A stretch of DNA of 64,000 nt from Selenomonas ruminantium subsp. lactilytica TAM6421 (GCF_000284095.1 NC_017076.1:1-64000); one strand, 5' to 3'. Positions 26,256 through 35,031 are shown, counted from the stretch's first letter. Notes: generated by a model not told the origin, from the letters alone. Translations and numbers: made by a program.

Positions 26256-26576
26256 ATGGTGGCAGACATGAGCATAATAACCGAAAGCAATACTATGCCT
26301 ATAGGTGTGGACGATTTTCGGGAGATTGTGACAAAAAAATATTGCTTTGTCGATAAGACTCGATTTATCAAAGAAATTTTGGACGGCCATAGCAAGGTAA
26401 CTCTTATCACTCGTCCCAGACGATTTGGAAAAACCTTGAACCTATCTATGCTGAGATATTTCTTTACTGTGGAAAATAAGGAAAAGAATCGGGGACTTTT
26501 TGCCGGTCTGGACATTGAGAGAGCCGGAGAGCGGTATATGGCTGAACAGGGCAGCCGTCCTGTGTTTTTTTTGTGA
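26256..26576 (+). pseudogene. 5' fragment of an AAA-ATPase-like (DUF1703) gene
   Basis: Reads MPIGVDDFREIVTKKYCFVD, then DKTRFIKEILDGHSKVTLIT and RPRRFGKTLNLSMLRYFF, the standard opening of the large AAA-ATPase_like/PD-(D/E)XK family (about 500-600 residues). The frame ends after about 100 residues at GSRPVFFL. The rest of the gene is gone and the next readable sequence belongs to another family. Confidence 0.8.
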
Positions 26577-26636
26577 AGCTGTCAGAGCTTTTGCATCAGG
26601 TCTATGACCAGATGTTTGATAACCTTCTGGAGTCCC

Positions 26637-26861
26637 GTGGTCATTGAATGCAGGCTGGCGGAAATCGTGGAAGGTACGAACTTTACCACGGTACTGGCAA
26701 GGATTGTCAATGTGGCAGCAGATGAATTCGTACTGAATGAGCAGGGGAGGCTGGACGCAGCAAAAAACGGGCTGATTTTTTATGATTCGTTCAGTAACAG
26801 TTATTTTTCTCTGGGAGAAAAGGTAGGAAAGGCTTGGGGCGAAGGACGTAAATTTGTCTAA
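26637..26861 (+). pseudogene. 3' fragment of a flavin reductase family gene
   Basis: About 75 residues beginning PVVIECRLAEIVEGTNF and ending FSLGEKVGKAWGEGRKFV, which match the C-terminal end of FMN-binding flavin reductase (DIM6/NTAB) proteins. The N-terminal FMN domain is missing. It directly follows the ATPase remnant, so a deletion joined the two ruins. Confidence 0.6.
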
Positions 26862-26975
26862 GACTTACAACTCATGGGTCACTAAAAGCTTAACTTCTGG
26901 TCGTTGGTCGACACTGAGTGGCCGCTGACAAATGCATCAGAAGCCTTTCTATGACGCAAACTGTAGCGAAATGAA

Positions 26976-27018
26976 AAACAGGCTATTGCAAGCGAAGATA
27001 CGTTGCAATAGCCTGTTT
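26976..27018 (-). terminator. Terminator of the esterase gene
   Basis: A perfect 16-bp stem AAACAGGCTATTGCAA / TTGCAATAGCCTGTTT with an 11-base loop, 10 bp after the esterase stop codon on the minus strand. Confidence 0.8.
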
Positions 27019-27027
27019 GTGGTGCAC

Positions 27028-27873
27028 TTATTTCTTCAGTTGTGCGACAAAGTAGTCCGTCACTGCCTGGCAGGCTCCTTGAGTATCATGGGTAAAGCCA
27101 TGGTCTTCTCCGGGAACCAGCTTCAGCTGGCCGTTGAAGTAAATCCTGTGATAACGCTGGCTGTAAGTGTAGGGAGCGATAACATCCCCGGTGCCGTGAA
27201 TCATGAAGGCAGGGCCCTGGTATCTGACAGCTGTTTCATAGATAGGCAGAGTCTGAGCTGTAAGCACATAATTTCTGCCCAAGGTCAGGCCTTTTTTGAT
27301 GGGGATGGTCTCGGGGACATTGTTGGCGTCATAGCGGGACCCCTGGCAGTCTCCGCGAATAGCATCCTCACGCAGTACAGCTGCCGGGGCCATCAGGGCC
27401 AGGCTTTTGACCTTATCGGTGCCCAGAAGGCCTGCGGTCATGCTGGCCACAACGCCGCCTTGGGAATGGCCTGCCAGGGAAATGGAAGTGACGTTAGGAA
27501 GCTTGGCTGCATAGTCGTAGACTTTCTTGGCGTCTTCGATTTCATTGAGCACCGTCATATCCTGGAAGCGGCCTTCGCTTTTGCCATGGCCGTTGAAATC
27601 AAAACGCAGCGTGGCAATACCTTCCTTTTCCAGGTCATTGGCCAAAGTCTGCATCAGTTTCGTATCTTTGTTAGAGGTAAAACCGTGGCAGACAATAACT
27701 AGAGGGTACTTCTTGGCTCCATCAGGAGTCTGAAGTACGGCGGCAAGTTTGCCATGGTCGCCCTGAATGATTAAATCCTTACTTTGGGCAAAGCTTACTC
27801 CCGTGCCGATGGTCATCAGCCCCATGGTCAACAGCGAAGCGGTAATAAGTTTTTTCAGCTTAAAAATTTTCAT
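27028..27873 (-). CDS. Exported feruloyl/cinnamoyl esterase-like alpha/beta hydrolase
   Basis: Signal peptide (LKKLITASLLTMGLMTIGTG, then VSFAQ). The catalytic elbow is AGHSQGGVVASM, the oxyanion motif CHGFTSNKD, the strand LRFDFNGHGKSEG; Asp is in HGTGDVIAPY and His in GEDHGFTHD. The pattern follows the Est1E/LJ0536 cinnamoyl esterases that release hydroxycinnamates from plant cell walls. Adjacent, 16 bp away on the same strand, is phenolic acid decarboxylase, which supports a role in liberating ferulate or p-coumarate. Terminator directly after the gene. Confidence 0.82.
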   Translation of the reverse strand: MKIFKLKKLITASLLTMGLMTIGTGVSFAQSKDLIIQGDHGKLAAVLQTPDGAKKYPLVIVCHGFTSNKDTKLMQTLANDLEKEGIATLRFDFNGHGKSEGRFQDMTVLNEIEDAKKVYDYAAKLPNVTSISLAGHSQGGVVASMTAGLLGTDKVKSLALMAPAAVLREDAIRGDCQGSRYDANNVPETIPIKKGLTLGRNYVLTAQTLPIYETAVRYQGPAFMIHGTGDVIAPYTYSQRYHRIYFNGQLKLVPGEDHGFTHDTQGACQAVTDYFVAQLKK

Positions 27874-27889
27874 GCTTCTATCTCCAAAA

Positions 27890-28420
27890 TCATTTTTTCA
27901 GACGGCTGTAGTTGGCATCAAAGTAGCGACCTTCACGGATCTCATTGGTCATTCCTTCATAAGGAGCTTCGGCAATGACATCTTCATTATCAAGGCCGGC
28001 CTTGCCGATATAGGTGATTTTGGCAAACTCAGGCACCAGATACTTGGGATAATTCTCGTATTTATCCCGGGATTCGTGCATAAGGTCGATATGTTCATTT
28101 TGGAAGCAGACAGTGATTTCAGGATGGTCCTGCACCCATTTGGGGAAGAAGATGGTGCCGTGCATCTTGTTTTCGTTGGGCATGAAGTCCAAGGCCACAT
28201 CTGTACCAGTGGGCTCCGTCCAGGTAACTTTGAATACGCCGTCGGTCAGTTTGACAATATCTGCTTTCTGGTCTTTTACCCAGCGGCCTGCCACCATGCC
28301 GCCATGGATGCGGTAGTCTACCGTATGGTCATTTTTGGCATACCATTCGTATTCCCAGCCATTGTCATAGGTGTAGATAAAATGGGTTCCGAGAAAATCG
28401 CTAAGGTCTTTGAATTTCAT
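27890..28420 (-). CDS. padC: Phenolic acid decarboxylase
   Basis: 176 residues, the normal family length. Non-oxidatively decarboxylates p-coumarate, ferulate and caffeate to vinylphenols. Family signatures: [56 protein letters not shown] and [18 protein letters not shown], containing the Tyr/Arg/Glu active-site residues. First gene of a unit with the esterase; divergent from padR with palindromic PadR sites between. AAAGGGAG precedes the ATG. Confidence 0.95.
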   Translation of the reverse strand: MKFKDLSDFLGTHFIYTYDNGWEYEWYAKNDHTVDYRIHGGMVAGRWVKDQKADIVKLTDGVFKVTWTEPTGTDVALDFMPNENKMHGTIFFPKWVQDHPEITVCFQNEHIDLMHESRDKYENYPKYLVPEFAKITYIGKAGLDNEDVIAEAPYEGMTNEIREGRYFDANYSRLKK

Positions 28421-28453
28421 AAGTAAGCACTCCCTTTTTATGTATCTATAAAC

Positions 28454-28541
28454 ATGTAATTAAATACACATTTCCTTTGTGCTTTTATATTAAACCTGGC
28501 ACAGAAGATTGTCAAGAAAAAAAATATGTAAATAATTACAT
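28454..28541. promoter_or_regulatory. PadR operators between padC and padR
   Basis: A perfect palindrome ATGTAAATAATTACAT at 28526-28541 and a degenerate copy ATGTAATTAAATACACAT at 28454-28471 match the ATGTAA...TTACAT sites known for PadR. The perfect one lies just upstream of the padR -10 (TATAAT 28561-28566), the other in the padC leader. This predicts repression of both genes that is relieved by phenolic acids. Confidence 0.8.
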
Positions 28542-28594
28542 CTTTTTTCTCGTGTCATGATATAATGGAAAAAACGGAAGCGGAGGAAATCGTG

Positions 28595-29140
28595 ATGGCA
28601 CAGAAGAATGTTCTTAAATACGTGGTATTAGGCTTGTTGTCCCATGGAAATTTAACAGGTTATGATATCAAGAAACTTTTTGAGGGTGAGTTGGGAGATT
28701 TTTGGTATTCCAACCATAGCCAGATTTACCCGGAGCTGAAAAAGATGGAAGATAGCGGCCTGATTGCATCCTATGAGGATACAGTAGGGCAGAAAATGAC
28801 CAAGACATACTATCGAATCCTGCCACAGGGTGAAGAGGAGCTGTCAGGGTGGCTGAGTGAGCCTTTAAATGCCCTGCCGCCAACCAGAGATGAATTTTCC
28901 ATGAAGCTGTATTTGCTGAATGATGCAAAGAACCCCCTGGTAAAACAGATATTCGCCCAGGAGATTGCCCGCCATGAGGAAAAGCTGCAATATCTGGAGT
29001 CGCGGTGGGAAACTTTGTTTACAGCAGAAGAGGAACAGGCGAAACACTATGGTCATTCGCTGATATTGCGGCAGGCAATCAACAGGGAAAAGCAGCGTCT
29101 TCAATGGCTGCGTGAGGAGCAGGCCCACCTTCCTCAATGA
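28595..29140 (+). CDS. padR: PadR-family repressor
   Basis: About 181 residues: N-terminal winged helix (KYVVLGLLSHGNLTGYDIKK, then FWYSNHSQIYPELKKMEDSG) and a C-terminal Vir_act_alpha_C dimerisation helix (MKLYLLNDAKNPLVKQIFAQ). ATG 28595 (MAQKNVLKYV) is chosen because GGAGGAAA precedes it; the frame-open ATG at 28565 overlaps the -10 box and cannot be in the transcript. Divergent from padC. Senses hydroxycinnamates in characterised homologues. Confidence 0.92.
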   Translation: MAQKNVLKYVVLGLLSHGNLTGYDIKKLFEGELGDFWYSNHSQIYPELKKMEDSGLIASYEDTVGQKMTKTYYRILPQGEEELSGWLSEPLNALPPTRDEFSMKLYLLNDAKNPLVKQIFAQEIARHEEKLQYLESRWETLFTAEEEQAKHYGHSLILRQAINREKQRLQWLREEQAHLPQ

Positions 29141-29337
29141 TATTGTATTAGAATAAAGCCTCTCTCGTTGAATGTCTGTCACTCAGCAAGAGGGGCTTTA
29201 TCCTTAGTTGATTTCCATGATAATAATATGATATCATCGATGGCTGCACTGTCCATCTTTTGTATTTGTAAAAGTGGTTCTGTTTTGATATACTTAGTTT
29301 AGTAATATGTAAATTACTAAAAAAGAGGTGAGTAAAA

Positions 29338-30729
29338 TTGTATAACGATGCTTTCGTGGGAAGAGAACGCGAGTTGACCAAGCTGGACAAGATGTACAGC
29401 AGTAAAAAACAGAATGTAGCACTGATTTATGGCCGCCGTCGTGTAGGAAAAAGTGAATTGATAAAGCACTTTATTCAGAAATATAACCATGATGCAGTAT
29501 ACTATGAGTGCAAGCAGACGACAGAACTGAATAATGTTAGTTCCTTGTCCACATTGATATCCGAGAAGTTTTCTCTTCCTCCACTGGCTTTTTCTGGCAT
29601 AGAAGAGCTACTGGAATTTATGTTCAAGCAGGCATGTGAGAAGAAGATAATCCTAGTATTGGATGAATACCCCTACTTGCAGAAAACGGTAACAGGATTG
29701 GACAGTATTCTACAATCCCTTATAGACCGATATATGAGCAAATCACAAATGAAGCTTATAATATGTGGCTCCTTTGTGGAAACGATGAAAAAGCTGTTGC
29801 TGAGACATAATCCTTTATATGGGCGAGTATCTTTGGTACTGAATCTGAAGCCGATGAATTATCTGGAGTCGGCCAAGTTCTATCCGTCGTTTTCCAATGA
29901 AGATAAAGTGAGGCTTTACAGCGTTTTTGGTGGTATTCCCTACTATAACAGCCTTATAGATGAAGAACTGTCGGTAAAAGAAAATATTATGGAGCTCCTA
30001 ACTCTGCCTGGTTCACGGTTGGAAGATGAAGTTTCTATGTATTTGAACGCAGAACTGTCCAAAATCACCAATGCCAACGAGGTGTTTGAGGCTTTAACAA
30101 GAGGCTTTACCCGTTTTAGTGATATTTTATCGCAATCTCATATAACAAACAGTCCTACCTTATCCAAGGTGCTGGAAAAGCTTATAAATATGGACATGGT
30201 GGAGAAAGAAGCACCAATCAATGATTCGAATAACAAGAAGAAAACTGGGTATTATATCAGCGACAATATGTCAAGTTTCTACTATAAATATGTATTTCGG
30301 TATGCCTCACAGCGGCGTATAATGAACCCGGAAGTATTCTACGAACGTTACATTGAAAAGGATTTTGAACAGACATATGTTCCCAAGAGATTCGAGGATA
30401 TTTGCAAGCAGTTCCTTATACTTAAAAATCAACAGGGAGATATGGCAGAGCCATTTGAAGCTATAGGGAAGTATTATTACGACCTGCCCAAGGAGCACAA
30501 GAATGGTGAATTTGACGTAGTAACAAAAGACGACCGAGGTTATGCTTTTTATGAAGCAAAATTTAGGGAAACTCCTGTTACTGCGGCCATGATTGAGGAA
30601 GAAATAAGACAGGTTAATGACACGGGGCTGTACTGCTATCAATATGGGTTCTTTTCAAGGTCAGGCTATGAAGACTTTACACGGTCAGATGTTGTCAAAT
30701 ATACCTTAGATGATTTGTATAATACATAA
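29338..30729 (+). CDS. AAA ATPase with DUF234 nuclease-like C-terminus
   Basis: 463 residues. It opens VGRERELTKLDKMYSSKKQN, Walker A IYGRRRVGKSEL, Walker B KKIILVLDEYPYL, and ends in a DUF234 region with a restriction-like motif (NGEFDVVTKDDRGYAFYEAK). Related to the archaeal-type ATPases common in accessory DNA. Start is TTG 29338 with an AGGTGAG site; no in-frame ATG is near. Role unknown; it is the second AAA/nuclease-like gene in this interval besides 23761-25080. Confidence 0.85.
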   Translation: MYNDAFVGRERELTKLDKMYSSKKQNVALIYGRRRVGKSELIKHFIQKYNHDAVYYECKQTTELNNVSSLSTLISEKFSLPPLAFSGIEELLEFMFKQACEKKIILVLDEYPYLQKTVTGLDSILQSLIDRYMSKSQMKLIICGSFVETMKKLLLRHNPLYGRVSLVLNLKPMNYLESAKFYPSFSNEDKVRLYSVFGGIPYYNSLIDEELSVKENIMELLTLPGSRLEDEVSMYLNAELSKITNANEVFEALTRGFTRFSDILSQSHITNSPTLSKVLEKLINMDMVEKEAPINDSNNKKKTGYYISDNMSSFYYKYVFRYASQRRIMNPEVFYERYIEKDFEQTYVPKRFEDICKQFLILKNQQGDMAEPFEAIGKYYYDLPKEHKNGEFDVVTKDDRGYAFYEAKFRETPVTAAMIEEEIRQVNDTGLYCYQYGFFSRSGYEDFTRSDVVKYTLDDLYNT

Positions 30730-30856
30730 GACACGTTTTCATACTGATGGTAAGATACAGACAAATATATTGGTCATCGGAGGACAGTATGCCGTAGCAC
30801 GGGGGGATAGCAGGGAGATTTTCCTGCAGGCCGCCTGTCGGATAAGGTGTCGGGTG

Positions 30857-30897
30857 AGCCCGGATTCTGTGATTTTTTCGCAGGCCCGGGCTTTTTT
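30857..30897 (+). terminator. Intrinsic terminator
   Basis: AGCCCGG pairs with CCGGGCT, with an inner CTGTG/CGCAG stem, followed by six T. It would end transcripts from 29338 or form the expression platform of the structured leader before it. Confidence 0.65.
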
Positions 30898-30925
30898 CTA
30901 TGCCCGGGCTGCCAAAGGAGACTAT

Positions 30926-30997
30926 ATGCATTCGGAAATCTTTTCAAAATTGCCGCCTACTGCGATGGACTCCGCCAGAATGCGGATGCAGGTGTAA
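30926..30997 (+). pseudogene. Short 5' remnant, possibly of a GNAT acetyltransferase
   Basis: AAAGGAG precedes ATG 30926; the reading is 23 residues ending PPTAMDSARMRMQV and then TAA. The LPPTAMDxxRxRxxV pattern recalls the start of ElaA-like GNAT proteins, but the piece is too short to be sure. It could also be a leader peptide. Confidence 0.3.
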
Positions 30998-31113
30998 ACT
31001 GCCGTGGTCTGCGTGGCCGCATTATGGACTCTAACTTAATGACATTGCTTCAGGGGGCTGTTTTTTGCTGGAAAATGGTGTTTTGAGTAGCAAGCAAACA
31101 TTTTTATTGTGCA

Positions 31114-31168
31114 TTGACAAGAACAGCAAAATGTTTATATAATAGGTTTATCAAATAACTATATAAAC
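31114..31168 (+). promoter_or_regulatory. Promoter and palindrome before the ROK regulator
   Basis: TTGACA (31114-31119), an 18-base spacer and TATAAT (31138-31143). GTTTATAT (31133-31140) and ATATAAAC (31161-31168) form an inverted repeat over the -10 and start site, a probable operator for autoregulation by the ROK protein. Confidence 0.7.
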
Positions 31169-31183
31169 ATATGGGAGTTTATT

Positions 31184-32191
31184 ATGAACAGGAAAGATGT
31201 GCGTAATCACAATCTGAAAAAGATACGCAGTGCCCTGCGGTCAATGAGGCAGGCTACCAAGCCGCAGCTGGCTGAGCATACGGGCTTAAGCGTTATGACG
31301 GTAAATACGCTGGTGAAAATCCTGCAGGAGCATGGTGAAGTTGAACTCATGGAGGATTTCCTTCCCTCTGCCTCTGAGGAAGGGGGACGCCCTGCCCGGC
31401 AGTACCGTTATCTGGCCGACCGGCTGCTGGCCCTTGTCATGTGCTTTTACGAGGAGGCGGGGGAAAACAGAATGGAGCTGGGGGTAGAAAATCTTCTGGG
31501 GGATATCGTTTCTTCCGAGAAGGTTGCCTGCCATGAGGTATCCCAGGAACTTTTATTGGAGACTATCAGGCGGTATCAGGAAAACTATCCTCAGCTGGCT
31601 CTGGTGATGATGGGGCTTCCAGGAGTGGAAGTGGATGGTGTAATGGCTGTTATAGACTATCCAGCCTTGAAAGGCCTGCGGTTGCGGGAACAGCTGGAAG
31701 CTTCTACCGGGCTGCCGATTTATCTGGTTAATGACATAAATGCAGCTGTGTCTGGGTATGGCATGGTCTTGGGTCAGGCAGTAAGGCAGGAAACTGTGGT
31801 AGGCATCTACTGGCCACGTAATTACCCGCCAGGGGCAGGCATACTGCTGAATGGCAATCTTTATAAGGGGCGGGATGGACTGGCGGGAGAAATCTCCTGT
31901 GCTTTTGACCGCAGCACCTGCGTGCCTAAGGAGATTACTGTGGAGCAGGTAGCGGAAAAAATAGTCAGCTTTGTCCGTTTCTGGAATCCCCATCGCATCG
32001 TGCTGTATCATGAGGGGATAATACCTTGCATGGAGGCGGAAATCAGAAGCATGTGTGCCGTTTCCTTGCCGGAGCGTTTTATGCCGGACCTTATTCTGGG
32101 AAGGCCTTTGCGGGAGGATTATCGGCGTGGAGTACATGCTTTGGCGGGTAAGTTTCTGGAATCGTTGGGAAAGACAGGAGAGGATTCATGA
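31184..32191 (+). CDS. ROK-family transcriptional regulator
   Basis: 335 residues. N-terminal winged helix of the NagC/XylR kind (RQATKPQLAEHTGLSVMTVN, then TLVKILQEHGEVEL), followed by a ROK sugar-kinase-like domain (PIYLVNDINAAVSGYGMVLG; LNGNLYKGRDGLAGEIS). The zinc-binding CxCGxxGC motif typical of ROK regulators is not evident. The downstream MFS gene overlaps by four bases (ATGA), so they are co-expressed and the regulator probably responds to the transported sugar or a derivative. Confidence 0.85.
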   Translation: MNRKDVRNHNLKKIRSALRSMRQATKPQLAEHTGLSVMTVNTLVKILQEHGEVELMEDFLPSASEEGGRPARQYRYLADRLLALVMCFYEEAGENRMELGVENLLGDIVSSEKVACHEVSQELLLETIRRYQENYPQLALVMMGLPGVEVDGVMAVIDYPALKGLRLREQLEASTGLPIYLVNDINAAVSGYGMVLGQAVRQETVVGIYWPRNYPPGAGILLNGNLYKGRDGLAGEISCAFDRSTCVPKEITVEQVAEKIVSFVRFWNPHRIVLYHEGIIPCMEAEIRSMCAVSLPERFMPDLILGRPLREDYRRGVHALAGKFLESLGKTGEDS

Positions 32192-33363
32192 ATCAGGATT
32201 TGGAAAGGTCAAAGGCCAAGGAAAGGTATGCGGCGGGGAAAATGCGGCAGCATTCCACCAGAGCTTTGTTTTTCGTTGGCGGTTTTGGGGCAGCTTCCTG
32301 GGCTCCCTTGGTTCCCCTGCTTAGGGAACGGTTGGCCATTGGCGAGGATGTACTGGGGATGCTGCTGCTGTGCATCGGCATTGGCTCCCTTTTGACCATG
32401 CCGCTTTCCGGGGCAGCCGCTGTGCGTTTTGGCTGTCGGAAGACGCTGACTTTAGCGGGCACTTTCTTTGCTTTGTTTTTGCTGGCATTATGCTTGGTGG
32501 ACAGTATGGTTTTGGCGGTGGTTTCCCTGCTTGTTTTTGGAGCCATGATGGGCTGTATTGATGTAGTGGCAAATATTCAGGCCGTATTGGTGGAAAAGGC
32601 TGCTAAACGCCGTTTGATGTCTGGCATGCATGCCCTGTGGAGCGTGGGAGGTTTTGCCGGGGCTGGGCTCTTTGGCATCTGGGTTGGTACTTTGGGGCTG
32701 ACGCCCTTTATTTCCACCTGCATTGCAACCGGTATAATGCTGGCAACCTTGTCCATTTTTTCCCGCCATTTGCTGCCATTTGGGGGTGAAGGCGGTGGGG
32801 CTATGGTGGCTGTGCCTAAGGGAATTGTAACTTTTGTGGGCGTTGTGGCCTGCATTGCTTTCCTGGTGGAAGGGGCCATCATGGATTGGAGCGGTGTATT
32901 CCTGACCTCTGTCAGAGGTTTTGATATGTCTCTGGCTGGTACGGGCTTTACGGTCTTTTCTGCGGCTATGCTTATCATGCGGCTACTGGGGGATGCTACG
33001 GTACAGAAGCTGGGTCAGAAGCCTGTGGTGCTGGGAGGAAGTCTGCTGGCTTTCTTGGGCTTTCTGATGGTGATTTTTGCTCCGAGCCAGCTGCTCTTAT
33101 ATGCAGGCTTCTTTGCCATTGGCATTGGCAGTGCCAATATTGTGCCGGTGTTCTTTTCCCTGTTAGGCAAACAGAAGGATATGCCAATAAGTATGGCAGT
33201 ACCGGCGGTAAGCACTCTGGGATATCTGGGAATCTTGATGGGGCCTGCGGCCATTGGCTTTTTGGCTCATCAGACCAGCCTTTATGCGGCCTTTGGTTTA
33301 TTGGCTGCTTTGGTGGCGGTTCAGGCCATTATTGCGGCTTATGTTTATAAGAAAGTTTTGTAG
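32188..33363 (+). CDS. MFS transporter
   Basis: 391 residues with about 12 membrane segments (FVGGFGAASWAPLVPLLRER; VACIAFLVEGAIMDWSGVFL; YAGFFAIGIGSANIVPVFFS). The motif FGCRKTL after segment 2 is the usual MFS loop. It resembles the fucose-permease/YbjJ-like branch. Substrate unknown, probably a sugar given the ROK partner with which it shares an ATGA overlap. Confidence 0.86.
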   Translation: MNQDLERSKAKERYAAGKMRQHSTRALFFVGGFGAASWAPLVPLLRERLAIGEDVLGMLLLCIGIGSLLTMPLSGAAAVRFGCRKTLTLAGTFFALFLLALCLVDSMVLAVVSLLVFGAMMGCIDVVANIQAVLVEKAAKRRLMSGMHALWSVGGFAGAGLFGIWVGTLGLTPFISTCIATGIMLATLSIFSRHLLPFGGEGGGAMVAVPKGIVTFVGVVACIAFLVEGAIMDWSGVFLTSVRGFDMSLAGTGFTVFSAAMLIMRLLGDATVQKLGQKPVVLGGSLLAFLGFLMVIFAPSQLLLYAGFFAIGIGSANIVPVFFSLLGKQKDMPISMAVPAVSTLGYLGILMGPAAIGFLAHQTSLYAAFGLLAALVAVQAIIAAYVYKKVL

Positions 33364-33377
33364 AGGGGGAGTTTCTT

Positions 33378-34247
33378 ATGTTGGCGGATTATCATGTGCA
33401 TACGGATTTCAGCGATGATTCCCGTGAACCAATGGAGGAGCAGGCGAAAAAAGCTATTTCCCTGGGACTGAAGGTAATGTGCTTTACCGACCATGTGGAT
33501 TATGGCATCAAGAAGGATTGGGACGAGGGCGATATTGAGTATCGCGGTGGCGATGGTATCGGTTTGGCGGCAGAGGAACTGCAACCCCTGGCCAACGTGG
33601 ATTATCCCCAATACTTTGAAAATTTCAGCCGTGTTAAGGCAGAGTTTGCGAAAGAAATCGATTTGCGTTGCGGTTTGGAATTTGGGGTACAGGTTGGCAC
33701 TATCCCAAAGTACGAGGCTTTGTTTGCGAAATACGCGGACAAGCTGGACTTTGTGCTGCTCTCCATCCATCAGGTGGAGAATAAGGAATTCTGGAATCAG
33801 GAATTTCAGCAGGGCCGTAGCCAGCGGGAGTATAACGAGCGGTATTATCAGGAAATGTACGATGTGATGAAGAAGTTCAAGCACTACTCGGTGCTGGCCC
33901 ATCTGAATCTTATCAGCCGTTATGACAAGCAGGGGAAATATCCCTTTGCTGCAGTCCGGGATATGGTGGCGGAAATCCTGAAACTGGCCATCGCAGATGG
34001 CAAGGGCATCGAACTCAACACATCCTCCTGGCATTATGGCCTTGATGATACCATGCCAGCCCGTGATATTTTGCGGCTCTACAAGGATTTGGGAGGGAAA
34101 ATCATCACCATTGGCTCCGATGCCCATTCAACCAAATATCTGGCTGACCATATGGAAGATGCCAGGGCTATCCTGCGGGATGAGATTGGCATGAAGGAAA
34201 TCTACACGTTTAAGAATATGGAGTCTGTGGGGCATAAATTGTTGTGA
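33378..34247 (+). CDS. hisK: PHP-family phosphatase, histidinol-phosphatase (HisJ/HisK type)
   Basis: 289 residues of the PHP metallo-phosphoesterase fold: ADYHVHTDFSDDSREPMEEQ (motif I, metal His), VMCFTDHVDYG (motif II), LRCGLEFGVQ (Glu), VLAHLNLISRYDKQ (motif III) and ITIGSDAHSTKYL (motif IV). The family member best characterised hydrolyses L-histidinol phosphate. No other his gene is nearby, so a different phosphoester substrate is possible. It starts 15 bp after the MFS gene, with GGGGGAG upstream. Confidence 0.85.
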   Translation: MLADYHVHTDFSDDSREPMEEQAKKAISLGLKVMCFTDHVDYGIKKDWDEGDIEYRGGDGIGLAAEELQPLANVDYPQYFENFSRVKAEFAKEIDLRCGLEFGVQVGTIPKYEALFAKYADKLDFVLLSIHQVENKEFWNQEFQQGRSQREYNERYYQEMYDVMKKFKHYSVLAHLNLISRYDKQGKYPFAAVRDMVAEILKLAIADGKGIELNTSSWHYGLDDTMPARDILRLYKDLGGKIITIGSDAHSTKYLADHMEDARAILRDEIGMKEIYTFKNMESVGHKLL

Positions 34248-34263
34248 AAATGGAGTTGATGGC

Positions 34264-34558
34264 ATGAGCAAGATTATCTTTATTGATGTAGATGGTACGT
34301 TGGTGGATTATGACAATGTTTTGCCGACCTCGGCAGTGGATGTTATCCGCAAGGCCAGAGCCAACGGGCACAAGGTATATATCAGCACGGGCCGTAGCCG
34401 GGCAGAGGTTTATCAGGAAATTTGGGATATATCTGGTGCGTAAATTCACGGACGATAAGGAATATCTGGAGAAGGAACTGAAACATGCCCTGCCACGGGT
34501 GCAATGCCTGGAGATGAGCATTGAGCACATGACGGGCAAACTGGTGAATGAGTCATAA
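34264..34558 (+). pseudogene. Cof-type HAD hydrolase remnant joined to an unidentified 3' fragment
   Basis: ATG 34264 gives SKIIFIDVDGTLVDYDNVLP and GHKVYISTGRSRAEVYQEIW, the first about 55 residues of a Cof-like phosphatase, then a stop at 34443. In another frame a C-terminal piece follows (RKFTDDKEYLEKELKHALPR ... EHMTGKLVNES) ending at 34558; I do not recognise it. A normal Cof protein has about 270 residues, so most of the gene has been lost. Confidence 0.65.
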
Positions 34559-34572
34559 GGACGGTGAAGAAT

Positions 34573-34938
34573 ATGGACTTGAAAAGAATAGAAGGACAGC
34601 TGACGGTCTGCAAGCTCAAATCGACGGCAGCTATTGACCTGAATCAGGAGTTCTATTTCATTGGCAAGACCGATGAGGAGATATCTCTTGTATGTAAGAC
34701 CGAAGATACCCCAACGAAAACGCTGGAGCGTGACGATGGCTGGCGGGCTTTTCGCATACAGGGAACCCTTGATTTTTCGCTGATAGGAATTTTGTCGAAA
34801 ATATCATCCATCCTGGCTGAAAACAAGATAGGCATATTTGCGGTATCGACCTACAACACAGATTATATTCTGGTCAAAGAGGAGAATTTTGACGCGGCAT
34901 TGATGGCTTTGGAGAAAAACGGATACAACATAGTGTAG
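34573..34938 (+). CDS. ACT domain protein
   Basis: About 121 residues of the ACT_7 type (LDFSLIGILSKISSILAENK, then IGIFAVSTYNTDYILVKEEN), a small-molecule sensing fold that usually binds amino acids. The N-terminal half is the partner ACT-like repeat. ATG 34573 is preferred; GTG 34564 is also open. The stop codon lies inside the terminator hairpin. No enzyme domain attached; role unknown. Confidence 0.82.
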   Translation: MDLKRIEGQLTVCKLKSTAAIDLNQEFYFIGKTDEEISLVCKTEDTPTKTLERDDGWRAFRIQGTLDFSLIGILSKISSILAENKIGIFAVSTYNTDYILVKEENFDAALMALEKNGYNIV

Positions 34939-34966
34939 TCATTTGAGAATGACTACACTATATTTT
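34931..34966 (+). terminator. Terminator of the ACT gene
   Basis: TAGTGTAGTCATT pairs perfectly with AATGACTACACTA (34948-34960) and is followed by TATTTTCTCTT. Confidence 0.75.
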
Positions 34967-34969
34967 CTC

Positions 34970-35000
34970 TTGACTTAGAGCAAACTCCAAAGCGTAGACT
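34970..35000 (+). promoter_or_regulatory. MerR-type promoter of the flavodoxin pseudogene
   Basis: TTGACT (34970-34975) and TAGACT (34995-35000) are separated by 19 bases, the elongated spacer typical of MerR-activated promoters. The same layout occurs at 36001-36031 and 36917-36947. Confidence 0.65.
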
Positions 35001-35031
35001 ATAACCAAACAATGAGTAGAGGGGCGTAGCC

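Larger units (their letters stand above)
30730..31113. other. Intergenic region with structured DNA and gene debris
   Basis: No intact gene. Bases 30810-30855 can form GCAGG-gagatttt-CCTGC and adjoining helices before an intrinsic terminator (30857-30897), an arrangement like a regulated leader, but the aptamer class was not recognised. Past 30897 is a short remnant and then no recognisable sequence before the ROK promoter. Confidence 0.4.

Noticed and set aside
26932-27702. 256-residue plus-strand ORF over the esterase
   Set aside because: Shadow of the secreted hydrolase on the other strand; starts inside its terminator.
28565-28594. Upstream ATG start for padR
   Set aside because: This ATG overlaps the -10 TATAAT box; the RBS-supported ATG at 28595 is correct.
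30730-30925. Cobalamin, ZTP, FMN, THF or Moco riboswitch
   Set aside because: The conserved core sequences of these classes are absent; only generic stems and a terminator are seen.
33345-34127. 260-residue minus-strand ORF over the PHP phosphatase
   Set aside because: Shadow of a well-supported gene; no RBS.
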